Part shown: positions 1 to 8,095 of the stretch, piece after piece
Layout: each line of letters begins with the position of its first letter
Position numbering within the stretch: the stretch's first letter is position 1
From: UBA4732 sp002404095
GTDB taxonomy: Bacteria > Planctomycetota > Planctomycetia > Gemmatales > Gemmataceae
Assembly: GCA_036783645.1 (NCBI GenBank)
Contig: DAIPWT010000002.1
Location: 62,001-126,000 of the forward strand
Length of the DNA: 64,000 bases
Reading direction: 5' to 3'
The notes under the pieces: model-generated
Told to the model about the DNA's origin: nothing
Seen by the model: only the letters and a program-made list of their open reading frames with translations
Databases searched by the model: none
Translations under genes and position numbers: made by a program

Positions 1-269
1 ATCACGCTGCTGACGATAATCACCTGAGTGGTGCGCCGCAGCCTTTGCGAGAAAGCGCCGGAAGAGCCGGAGGACGGTTCCGGGGTGACATCCGAAGGGG
101 TGGTCATGCACGTGGCCCGCGCAGACACGGACGGGGCTGCTCCGTCGCGGTCGCTGAGAAGACGCCTGTTCCAAACGGCCGGGGCCAGCGACGCCCGCAA
201 GCGGGAAGTCGCAGCCGTAAGCAGAAGACCCAGGCCGACGAGAGACACCAGCTCTTTCGATTGGTCCAT
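1..269 (-). CDS. Partial hypothetical protein, 5-prime end only
   Basis: An ATG-initiated minus-strand frame begins at 269 and stays open for 89 codons to the left edge, so the gene would continue outside the window. The first 20 residues (MDQSKELVSLVGLGLLLTAA) look like a short N-terminus plus a hydrophobic helix, consistent with a signal peptide or membrane anchor. The rest is Ser/Pro/Thr-rich and low in complexity. GGCGGA lies directly upstream of the ATG. I do not recognise a family. A competing plus-strand frame (28-300) overlaps it; I prefer the minus frame because of the hydrophobic start, but either could be chance. Confidence 0.4.
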   Translation of the reverse strand, partial: MDQSKELVSLVGLGLLLTAATSRLRASLAPAVWNRRLLSDRDGAAPSVSARATCMTTPSDVTPEPSSGSSGAFSQRLRRTTQVIIVSSV

Positions 270-373
270 TCCGCCCTCGCGGGCGGCGGCGTCCGTATAA
301 CGTTCTGTTTATAGCAGCGGGCCGGCCGTTCGCCTAGCGTACCGATCGCCTTCACCTGTTCAGAGGTTCACTC

Positions 374-1594
374 ATGGCGGCAATGGATCTGTCCATCGAC
401 GCGGAACGCGCGGTCGAACGGTTGATGCGTTTCCTGGCCGTCGAGAGCGTCACCGGACGCGAGCGGGCCATCGGCGCGGAGGTCGAAAAGGCATTAAGGA
501 AAGCCGGCGTACCGGCCTCGGCGATCCGCTACGACTCGGCCAACGACCGCGTTCCCCTGCCGACCGAGACGGGCAACCTGATCGTGCAACTACAAGGGAC
601 GCGGCCGGACCTGCCGCGCTTGCTGTTTTCGACGCACCTGGACACCGTGCCCTTGTGCGCCGGCGCGGTGCCCGTGCGCTCCAAGAACCGCATCACGGCG
701 CAGGGTGACACGGCTCTAGGCGGCGACAACCGTACCGGCGTCGCCTGCCTGGTGACGCTGGCGGCGACCCTGCTAGGTAGGGGCGGGATTACCCCGCCCC
801 TACAACACCCGCCGTTGACGCTGCTGTTCACGGTGCGCGAGGAGAGCGGTCTGTTCGGGGCGCGTTATCTCGCCCCGGCCGATCTGGGCGGCGTGACGAT
901 GGGCTTCAACGTGGACGGTAAAGGGCCGGCCGACTTGACGGTCGGAGCGGTCGGGGCGGAGCGTTGGGAGGTGGAGATCGCCGGCCGGGCGGCGCACGCC
1001 GGCGTCCACCCCGAGCAAGGCATATCGGCGACGCTGGTGGCCTCATTGGCGTTGGCGGAGGCGGCGCGTGGCGGCTGGTTCGGCAAAATCCGTCATGACG
1101 GACGCGAGGGTACGGCCAACGTTGGCGTATTCGGCGGCCGCGAGGGCAAGGGCGCCGGCGAGGCCACCAACGTCGTCACCGATTACGCTTATCTTCGCGG
1201 CGAATCGCGCAGTCACGACCCGGCGTTCGTGAAGGAAATCGTCGCCGCCTGGCGCGCGGCGTTTACCCACGCCGGAAACCAAGTGAAGGACGACAAAGGA
1301 CGCGGCGCCAAGATCAAGTTTACCTCGAAGCTCGACTATCACCCATTTCGGCTGAAAGACGACGCGGCGGTGGTGCGTCGCGCAATGCGGGCGGCGGAGA
1401 GCATCGGGCTGACGCCGACGCTGAAAGTGGGCAACGGCGGCCTAGACGCCAACTGGCTGGTGCGCCATCGGATTCCGACAGTGACGTTCGGCGCGGGGCA
1501 GCACAACATACACACTACGGAGGAGTATGTGGATGTGAAAATGTATGTAGACGGCTGTAGGATGGCGTTGGCGTTGGCGGTGTTGGAAGAATGA
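374..1594 (+). CDS. M20-family zinc metallopeptidase (PepT-like)
   Basis: A 406-aa cytoplasmic di-zinc aminopeptidase or tripeptidase of the M20/M28 clan. Metal-site motifs are in the usual order: THLDT (His, Asp), GGDNRTG (bridging Asp), VREESG (general-base and ligand Glu pair), NVDG (Asp ligand) and a C-terminal AGQHNIHTTEEY (His). The dimerisation (lid) domain sits between about residues 185 and 300 (AERWEVEIAGRAAHAGVHPE). The nearest named family is peptidase T-like; the substrate cannot be read from sequence. Residues near 135-143 (GRGGITPPL) are encoded by an 11-bp-stem palindrome that looks like an inserted repeat. The next gene, a HIT protein, follows 75 bp downstream on the same strand. 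Confidence 0.85.
   Translation: MAAMDLSIDAERAVERLMRFLAVESVTGRERAIGAEVEKALRKAGVPASAIRYDSANDRVPLPTETGNLIVQLQGTRPDLPRLLFSTHLDTVPLCAGAVPVRSKNRITAQGDTALGGDNRTGVACLVTLAATLLGRGGITPPLQHPPLTLLFTVREESGLFGARYLAPADLGGVTMGFNVDGKGPADLTVGAVGAERWEVEIAGRAAHAGVHPEQGISATLVASLALAEAARGGWFGKIRHDGREGTANVGVFGGREGKGAGEATNVVTDYAYLRGESRSHDPAFVKEIVAAWRAAFTHAGNQVKDDKGRGAKIKFTSKLDYHPFRLKDDAAVVRRAMRAAESIGLTPTLKVGNGGLDANWLVRHRIPTVTFGAGQHNIHTTEEYVDVKMYVDGCRMALALAVLEE
777..803. repeat. In-frame palindromic element inside the M20 peptidase gene
   Basis: GTAGGGGCGGG (777-787) and its reverse complement CCCGCCCCTAC (793-803) form an 11-bp perfect stem with the 5-nt loop ATTAC. It lies inside the coding region, keeps the frame, and encodes a Gly/Pro-rich stretch between a helix (VTLAATLL) and the conserved strand HPPLTLLFTVREE, which fits a surface loop. 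Short palindromes of this kind are normally intergenic. Confidence 0.65.
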
Positions 1595-1669
1595 AACGAC
1601 GAGTGTTTACGTTTCGCGCGAGGGTGAAACCTGCCGCCGAACAAAGTTTGTTTTCCGACGAGCAAGCAC

Positions 1670-2176
1670 ATGGATCAACTCTGGGCGCCGTGGCGTTTGG
1701 CTTATGTGGCCGCAGGCGGAGCGCCGGCCGCGGCAGACGCCTGCTTCCTCTGTAGAGGACTACAAGACGACAATGATCGCGCTCATCTAATCGTTTGGCG
1801 CACGCCGCGAAGTTTGGTGGTGTTAAACCGCTACCCCTACAACAACGGCCATCTTTTGATCGCCCCGCGCGCGCACAAGGGCCGACTCGACGAACTGGAC
1901 GCCGCCGAACTGATGGAGACGATGGAAACGCTGCGACACATGGTAAGCGTTTTGGACGGCCTGATGCGGCCGGACGGCTACAACATCGGCCTCAACCTGG
2001 GGCGCGCCGCCGGCGCCGGGTTGCCGGGCCATTTGCATTGGCACATCGTGCCGCGCTGGGACGGCGACACCAATTTCATGCCCGTCCTGACCGACGCCAA
2101 AGTTATCGTGCAATCCCTCGACGCCCTGTACGATTTACTAACAGCGCGGCTGCGCGAAGGAGGGGCCGCCATTTAG
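1670..2176 (+). CDS. HIT (histidine triad) nucleotide-binding hydrolase/transferase
   Basis: A 168-aa protein of the HIT superfamily. The triad GHLHWHIVPRW places His121, His123 and His125 in the HxHxH motif, with His123 the expected nucleophile that attacks the alpha-phosphate of nucleotide substrates. The N-terminal WAPWR motif and the CFLC pair (residues about 25-28) are typical of the Ap4A phosphorylase-like branch, where Cys residues can bind zinc. The size and the YNIGLNLGRAAGAG motif also fit this branch. The substrate (diadenosine polyphosphates or an aminoacyl/phosphoramidate nucleotide) cannot be fixed from sequence. Confidence 0.88.
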   Translation: MDQLWAPWRLAYVAAGGAPAAADACFLCRGLQDDNDRAHLIVWRTPRSLVVLNRYPYNNGHLLIAPRAHKGRLDELDAAELMETMETLRHMVSVLDGLMRPDGYNIGLNLGRAAGAGLPGHLHWHIVPRWDGDTNFMPVLTDAKVIVQSLDALYDLLTARLREGGAAI

Positions 2177-2202
2177 CGGTTCTTTCCTCCTTTTGCACTC
2201 GC

Positions 2203-2904
2203 TTACTTCTTATCGTCCTTGCGCCCTTCCTCGCCCAGGGCGTTTTCGAGGGCGCGAATGGTTTCAGCCACGCCGTCGAGATTGGGGTTGATGCGTAGAG
2301 CGGTGCGGAATGCCTTGAGCGCCGCCTTGTGCTTGCGCATCTGCATGTAGCTCTGCGCCATGCCCGCCATGGCGCCGAAGTGGTAGGGATTCAGTTGCAG
2401 CGTCTTCTCGCAGTCGGCGATGGAACGCTCGAACTGCTTCATCTTGAAATAGTGGATGGCCCGTTGATTGTAGGCTTCGGCGAAGTTTGGGGCTTTCTGT
2501 AGCAGCCGATCCAGGCCGGCCACGGCCTTCTCGCGGTCGCGCACCCGCATCAATCGTTGCAGTTCCTCGGTGTTGTTCTCGTCATCGGCGCGGAACCACA
2601 GCGCCCACAGCGCGTCGGCGGCCAGTCGGCGGGCTTCCGTGTCGTCGTCCTTAAGGTGGGCGGCGATGATCGGGTTGGCGTCGATGCCGCCAAGTTGGCC
2701 CAACGCCAGCAGAGCCGCGCGGCGAGACCGCGCGGCGCCGTTCTCCAGCAGACGCACCAGCGTCCCTTCGGTGTAGCGCGATTGCGCCAAGGCAAGGAAC
2801 TTCTGCCGGCCTTCTTCCTGGCGCCTTCGCCACGTATCGGCGTCGTCTTTGGCCCGGCGGTTCGGCATACGGCGGTAGTATTCGACAAGGAGAGCGGCGC
2901 CCAC
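2203..2904 (-). CDS. HEAT-repeat/TPR protein
   Basis: A 233-aa soluble protein starting at GTG (GAGGTG ribosome-binding site 8 nt upstream); an ATG 12 codons in is an alternative. Residues about 45-105 form two HEAT-like helical repeats (SRRAALLALGQLGG and ARRLAADALWALW). Residues about 130-225 contain three tetratricopeptide repeats, for example FAEAYNQRAIHYFKMKQ and YHFGAMAGMAQSYMQMRK. Such proteins are scaffolds for protein-protein contact; no catalytic motif is visible. It is convergent with the HIT gene, with 26 bp between the two stops. Confidence 0.7.
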   Translation of the reverse strand: MGAALLVEYYRRMPNRRAKDDADTWRRRQEEGRQKFLALAQSRYTEGTLVRLLENGAARSRRAALLALGQLGGIDANPIIAAHLKDDDTEARRLAADALWALWFRADDENNTEELQRLMRVRDREKAVAGLDRLLQKAPNFAEAYNQRAIHYFKMKQFERSIADCEKTLQLNPYHFGAMAGMAQSYMQMRKHKAALKAFRTALRINPNLDGVAETIRALENALGEEGRKDDKK

Positions 2905-3086
2905 TTTCGCACCTCACTGGTTGGAAATGGGAGACTACGGCAACGGACGGCGGCCGTCCCGGCCCGGTCGTTTCGTCGTCGAATCAGCCTAAATAATTCC
3001 TGGCCGTGGGCCGTCCCTCCTGGCGCCCCCGGCTGTATGAGTTTATGACCCCGCGAGCCGAAAGACAAAGGGGAAAGGGTGAAGGG

Positions 3087-4388
3087 TTATAACGACGGCT
3101 CCGTCGCCTCGAACCCTAGCACGTCCTCGCACCACGCCGCGATGGTAAGTAAGCCGTTCTCCCTCCACGGCGCCCCCACCAATTGCACACCTAACGGCAA
3201 TCCTTCCCGGCTGCGGCTACCTGGGAAACATACCGTCGGTAAGCCCGTAAAGCTCCACGGCGAGTTGAACAACGGATCGCCGGTCGTGGCGGCGTCGGGC
3301 GCCGGCCCCGTCGTGGCCGGCGTTAGCAGCGCGTCCACACCCGTAAAGCAGGCGCGCATTGCATCCCGCAAACGTATTTGAGCATCCTTGCACCGCGCGT
3401 ATTCCGGCGCGGGACATGCAAGTCCTTCCTCCAGCAAGGCGCGAATATTGGCGTCGTAGTCGTGGGGAACGCTGCGCAGGCGCGTCTCGTGGAATGCGGC
3501 CGCTTCGACGGCCATCACCGTCCGATGTCTTGCCGTCACTTCAGCGAACCCGTCCGGCAATGTCACCTCCATGATCGCTGCGCCGCCCGCGCTAAACCGA
3601 TCACACGCTTCATCCATCATGCGCAATACCGAGTCGTCGGCGCGGTTCTCGAAGAAGCCGCGTAAGCGTCCCAAACGTGGAGGCAATGTGGGCGCCGGCG
3701 CCTCCTCGCTATTTTCCGGATCGGCAATGGTTTGATAAAGAATCCCAAGGTCGCGGACGCAGCGCGCCATTGCGCCGACGTGATCCATCGACGCCGCCAA
3801 CGGTACGACGCCTTGCGTGCTAACGCGGCCGAAGGTCGGCTTAAGGCCGGCCACGCCGCAGTACGAGGCCGGTCGCGTAATCGAGCCGCCGGTCTGCGAA
3901 CCAAGGGCGCCGAGACACATGCCGCAGGCCAGCGCTGCCGCTGAGCCGCTACTGCTGCCGCCGGGTGTGCGTCTTACGTCCCACGGATTGCGCGTCGGCG
4001 GCGGGTCAAAGCTGGCGTACTGCGTCGTCACCGTCTTGCCAACAAATATCGCGCCGGCTTCGCGCAGCCGTTGTACCACCGTCGCGTCCTGTTGGGCGAT
4101 GTTGTCTTTCCATAGACGTGAGCCGGCGCTGGTCGGCCAATCGGCCACATCGAAGATGTCTTTAATGCCAATAGGGATGCCGTGCAGCGGGCCGCGCCAT
4201 TCGCCGCGACGCAGTTCCGCGGTTAGCCGATCCGCCTCGGCCCGCGCCCCTTTATGGTTCACGAAAACCCAGGCATGAATGCGATCTTCCAGACGGTCGA
4301 TGCGTTCCAGGCAAGCTTCGAGGAGATCGACGGGCGTTCGACGACCGGTACGGATTTCATCGACGGCGGTATGAAGCGTGGCGATCAT
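3087..4388 (-). CDS. Amidase-signature family amidase
   Basis: A 433-aa amidase-signature enzyme, related to GatA and to stand-alone amidases, which hydrolyses an amide through a Ser-cisSer-Lys triad. Lys76 is in GIKDIFDV, the cis-Ser is Ser145 in PGGSSSGSAA, and the nucleophile is Ser169 in QTGGSITRPA. The 24- and 69-residue spacings match characterised members. No GatB or GatC lies nearby, so a stand-alone amidase is more likely than a tRNA amidotransferase subunit. The start is 12 bp after the stop of the upstream RND pump, so it probably shares that transcript. Why an amidase would be co-transcribed with an efflux system is not clear. Confidence 0.85.
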   Translation of the reverse strand: MIATLHTAVDEIRTGRRTPVDLLEACLERIDRLEDRIHAWVFVNHKGARAEADRLTAELRRGEWRGPLHGIPIGIKDIFDVADWPTSAGSRLWKDNIAQQDATVVQRLREAGAIFVGKTVTTQYASFDPPPTRNPWDVRRTPGGSSSGSAAALACGMCLGALGSQTGGSITRPASYCGVAGLKPTFGRVSTQGVVPLAASMDHVGAMARCVRDLGILYQTIADPENSEEAPAPTLPPRLGRLRGFFENRADDSVLRMMDEACDRFSAGGAAIMEVTLPDGFAEVTARHRTVMAVEAAAFHETRLRSVPHDYDANIRALLEEGLACPAPEYARCKDAQIRLRDAMRACFTGVDALLTPATTGPAPDAATTGDPLFNSPWSFTGLPTVCFPGSRSREGLPLGVQLVGAPWRENGLLTIAAWCEDVLGFEATEPSL

Positions 4389-4400
4389 GGGCCGTCATCC

Positions 4401-7400
4401 TTATTGAGCGGCAGGCTTTATACCCGTCGGATTATCCGGTGCTGGCGATCCCTCGACGGCCTGTTCGATAGCGGGCGACAAGAGATCGCTGACCCATTGA
4501 ATGACGTAGTAAAATACCGGCGTCAGGAAGATTCCGAACAGCGTTACACCGAGCATTCCGGCGAAGACGGCCGTGCCCAACGTCCGCCGCATCTCGGCCC
4601 CGGCGCCCGCCGCCACCACCAACGGCACCACTCCGAGGATGAACGCGAATGAGGTCATCATAATTGGCCGCAACCGCAATTGCACCGCGTCCAACGTCGC
4701 CTCTTTGCGCGACGCCCCCTCCTCGCGCCGCGCCTTCGCAAACTCCACAATCAAGATCGCATTCTTGCAAGCCAAGCCCACTAACACGATAAAACCGATC
4801 TGAGTAAAGATGTTAATGTCCTGGTGCGCCAGCTGCACCCCGGCGATGGAACACAACAGGCACATCGGTACGACGAGGATGACGGCCAAGGGCAGCGACC
4901 AGCTTTCGTACTGCGCCGCCAGCACGAGGAACACCAGCACCACCGCCAGTATGAAGACGTACATCGCCGTGTTGCCGGTCTGCAATTGCAATAGAGCCAA
5001 CTCGGTCCAGTCCGTCTGCATCGTCGGCGACGCCGCGTCCACCTCGTGCTGAGCCGTCGTCTGTAGCACGGAGATGGCCTGGCCGGAACTCGTGCCCGCT
5101 TTGGGCGAAGCGTTAATAGCGGCCGCCTCATACAAGTTGTAGCGCTGAATCAACACCGGGCCGCTGGCATCGCCCACGCTCAACACCGTACTCAGTGGCA
5201 CCATACCGCCTTGCGCATTGCGGACCTTCAATTGCTTGATGTCGTCAATGCGCTCGCGGAAGTCCTGGCCGGCTTGCACGTTCACCTGCCAGGTCCGGCC
5301 GAACTTGTTGAAGTCGTTGACGTAGAAGGAACCAAAATAGACCTGCAAGGTATCAAAGATGTCGCTCACCGACACGCCGAGGGTTCTGGCTTGGGTGCGG
5401 TCGATATTCAGACGCATCCAGGGCGTATCCGCCCGAAAACTGGTGTAAACGTCCTGTACGCCCGGGGCCGCCGATGCCCTGCCGTCGTCGTTGCTCTGGG
5501 CGACAATCTGATCGGCGACCGCTTGGAGTCGGTCCAATCCCTCATTGCCGCGGTCTTCGACGATGATCTTGAAGCCGCCGGCCGTGCCCAAACCTTCGAT
5601 GGGAGGCGCCCCGAAGATGTTGACAACCGCGTCCGGGATCTCGTCCTGGAGTCGGGCTTGCAAAGAAGCGGCGATGGCGTCTCCGGTCAGTTCAGGGCGC
5701 GCGCGATGGCTGAACTCGTCCAACATCAGATACATCGCCCCGAAATTGGGGGCGTCGGCGTTCAGCAGGATCGATTGGCCGGAGATGCCGACCGTGTGGC
5801 TAATCCCCGGAGTTTTCAGGGCGATTTGCTCCACCTCTTGCATCACTTGTTGTGTGCGACTGACCGCGGCGGCCGGCGGAAGCTGCACGTTGACGAGCAG
5901 ATAGCCCTTGTCCTGATTCGGGATGAAGCCGGTCGGCGTGTGCGTGAATCCGAACCACGTCAGGAACAGCAGGCCCGCGTAGACCAGCAGCACCACGGCG
6001 CTAAGGCGCAGGAATAGGGCGACTGTCCGGGTATACAAATTGGTGCTAACCTTAAAGCCGATATTAAACATCCGGAATGACCAGCCTAGTGCGACGTTGA
6101 GCAGCGGGGACAAAAACCAGCCAATAACACCACCGAGGGCCGCTATGACCCAAGGGAAAGCCAGGGGCACATAGGCATTGTTCGGCGCCAGCGCGGCCGA
6201 CCAACGGGCAACGCCGGCCGCCTCTGGGCTGACGGCCAGCGTGTAAGCGAGGAAGCCGACGATCAGCACGAACGCCAGCCGCGGCAGGGCTTCGTAGTGT
6301 CCTTCGCGGCGCGGCTTGAGCAACAGCGCGGAAAGCGCCGGGCTAAGCGTCAGCGACACGAACATGGAGATCACCGTTGATACGGCAATGGTCAACGCGA
6401 ACTGGCGGAAGAATTGGCCCGTAATGCCGCTGATGAATGCGCAGGGCACGAAAACAGCCGACAAAACCAGGCCGATTGCCACCACCGGCCCCGACACCTG
6501 CTCCATCGCCCGCACCGTGGCGTCATGCGGAGACATACCCTCTTCAATGTGATGTTCCACGGCCTCCACGACGACGATGGCGTCGTCCACGACGATGCCT
6601 ATAGCCAAGACCAATCCGAATAGGGTCAGATTATTCAGGCTGAAACCGATGGCCGCCATAACCGCGAACGTGCCGATGATCGCCACCGGCACGGCGATGA
6701 GCGGAATGACGGCGGAACGCCAGTTCTGGAGAAACAACAGCACCACGATGGCCACGAGGATCACGGCGTCGCGTAGAGTCTTGAAGACCTCGTTAATCGA
6801 CTCGTTGATAAAAGGAGTGGTGTCGTAAACGATCTTATAGTCGAGCCCGGTGGGGAATCGGCTCCTTAGTTCCTCCATTTTGGACTTCACCAGCCGCGAG
6901 ACGTCCAGAGCGTTGGAGCCGGGCAATTGGTAGATCGACAATGCCACCGACGGCTGGCCGTCCAGCGTGGCGGTCTGGTCGTAGCTGAGGGCGCCTAGCT
7001 CGATGTTGGCCACGTCGCCCAGATGGACGATGCGCCCGGAGGCGTCGGTCTTGACGACCAATTCCTCGAACTGGCCGATGTCGGACAGTCGGCCGAGCGT
7101 CGTCATCGTGTACTGAAAGACCTGCCCCTTGGGCACGGGCGGTTGGCCGATCTGGCCGGCGGCCACCTGGATGTTCTGCTGTTGGATCGCGGCCGTCACG
7201 TCGTTGGCGCTGAGGTTGCGCACGGCCATCTTTTGCGGATCGAGCCAGACGCGCATACTGTAATCCCGCTGTCCGAGATAGGTGATGTCGCCGACGCCAA
7301 GCAGGCGGGCCAGTTCATCGCGCAGCTGGATGGTGGCGTAGTTGCTGAGGTCGATGCTGTTGCGAGTGCCGTCCGGAGAATAAAGGTTGACGATCATTAG

Positions 7401-7811
7401 GATGCTGGACGATTTCTTGGTGACGGAAATGCCGCGGCGCTTGACGAGATCGGGCAAAATCGGCTGGGCCAGCGACACGCGGTTCTGCACCAGCACCTGG
7501 GCGATGTTCAAGTCGGCGCCCGCTTTGAAGGTGACGGTGAGGGTGTATTTGCCGTCGTTGGTGCATTGCGACGACATATAGAGCATGTTCTCGACGCCGT
7601 TGACCTGTTGCTCAATGGGCGCGGCGACCGTGGCGGCGACGACCTCGGCGTTGGCGCCGGGGTAGTAGGCCGTTACCTCGACGGTGGGCGGCGTGATGTC
7701 CGGGTACTGCGCGATCGGCAACGTGAAGAGCGCGATACTGCCGCCGAGGGTGATGATGATGGACATCACCGACGCGAAGATCGGCCGGTCGATGAAAAAG
7801 CGCGAGAACAT
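4401..7811 (-). CDS. RND efflux pump permease, HAE1/AcrB type (first pump)
   Basis: A 1136-aa inner-membrane proton/drug antiporter of the HAE1 family, opening MFSRFFIDRPIFASVM as in AcrB-like pumps. The TM4 proton-relay pair is present in LAIGIVVDDAIVVVEAVEHH, and the family FISGITGQFFRQFALT segment is intact. Between the two halves, about residues 500-580, it carries roughly 59 more residues than its neighbour pump, rich in hydrophobic segments (FVLIVGFLAYTLAV and FPWVIAALGGVIGWFL), which could add a pair of membrane helices. It lies downstream of a second pump and an adaptor on the same strand, separated from that pump by a palindromic element. Substrate unknown. Confidence 0.92.
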   Translation of the reverse strand: MFSRFFIDRPIFASVMSIIITLGGSIALFTLPIAQYPDITPPTVEVTAYYPGANAEVVAATVAAPIEQQVNGVENMLYMSSQCTNDGKYTLTVTFKAGADLNIAQVLVQNRVSLAQPILPDLVKRRGISVTKKSSSILMIVNLYSPDGTRNSIDLSNYATIQLRDELARLLGVGDITYLGQRDYSMRVWLDPQKMAVRNLSANDVTAAIQQQNIQVAAGQIGQPPVPKGQVFQYTMTTLGRLSDIGQFEELVVKTDASGRIVHLGDVANIELGALSYDQTATLDGQPSVALSIYQLPGSNALDVSRLVKSKMEELRSRFPTGLDYKIVYDTTPFINESINEVFKTLRDAVILVAIVVLLFLQNWRSAVIPLIAVPVAIIGTFAVMAAIGFSLNNLTLFGLVLAIGIVVDDAIVVVEAVEHHIEEGMSPHDATVRAMEQVSGPVVAIGLVLSAVFVPCAFISGITGQFFRQFALTIAVSTVISMFVSLTLSPALSALLLKPRREGHYEALPRLAFVLIVGFLAYTLAVSPEAAGVARWSAALAPNNAYVPLAFPWVIAALGGVIGWFLSPLLNVALGWSFRMFNIGFKVSTNLYTRTVALFLRLSAVVLLVYAGLLFLTWFGFTHTPTGFIPNQDKGYLLVNVQLPPAAAVSRTQQVMQEVEQIALKTPGISHTVGISGQSILLNADAPNFGAMYLMLDEFSHRARPELTGDAIAASLQARLQDEIPDAVVNIFGAPPIEGLGTAGGFKIIVEDRGNEGLDRLQAVADQIVAQSNDDGRASAAPGVQDVYTSFRADTPWMRLNIDRTQARTLGVSVSDIFDTLQVYFGSFYVNDFNKFGRTWQVNVQAGQDFRERIDDIKQLKVRNAQGGMVPLSTVLSVGDASGPVLIQRYNLYEAAAINASPKAGTSSGQAISVLQTTAQHEVDAASPTMQTDWTELALLQLQTGNTAMYVFILAVVLVFLVLAAQYESWSLPLAVILVVPMCLLCSIAGVQLAHQDINIFTQIGFIVLVGLACKNAILIVEFAKARREEGASRKEATLDAVQLRLRPIMMTSFAFILGVVPLVVAAGAGAEMRRTLGTAVFAGMLGVTLFGIFLTPVFYYVIQWVSDLLSPAIEQAVEGSPAPDNPTGIKPAAQ

Positions 7812-7858
7812 TGATCGATCCTACCAGTGGTTAGCGAGCCGGCGGGTTGATCCCGCCG

Positions 7859-8061
7859 GGACAAGCCCATTAGTATCGACACAAGTGGGGTGCCATGCTT
7901 TCGCGGGCCGGTCCCGAAACCTCGTCCAGTCCCAACCCCGCGAAAGCATGAGTGCCCGCGTGGGACTCATGCTTTCGCGGCGGTTTAGACGGCGGGAAGG
8001 TGCGGATAGAGGCCGCGAAAGCATGGCACCCCACTTGTGTAGTTACTACTAGGACAAGCCC
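7859..8061. mobile_element. MITE-like nested palindrome flanked by 10-bp direct repeats
   Basis: The 284-bp space between the two pump genes is almost filled by a nested inverted repeat. The outer arms are 28 bp and perfect (7879-7906 and 8013-8040, starting ACACAAGTGGGGTGCC). The inner arms are 16 bp (7938-7953 and 7965-7980). The motif GCTTTCGCGG occurs four times in alternating orientation. The direct repeat GGACAAGCCC flanks the structure at 7859-7868 and 8052-8061, resembling a target-site duplication. The termini carry an imperfect TAGTA extension. No coding capacity for a transposase is present, so this is a non-autonomous element if it is mobile at all. Confidence 0.55.
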
Positions 8062-8095
8062 GGCGGCTCGCCCGGGATGGTTTTGGTTTCAATCC

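Noticed and set aside
28..300. Plus-strand 90-codon frame at the left edge
   Set aside because: It is Arg-rich without hydrophobic or domain features, and the minus-strand partial frame looks more protein-like; neither is strong.
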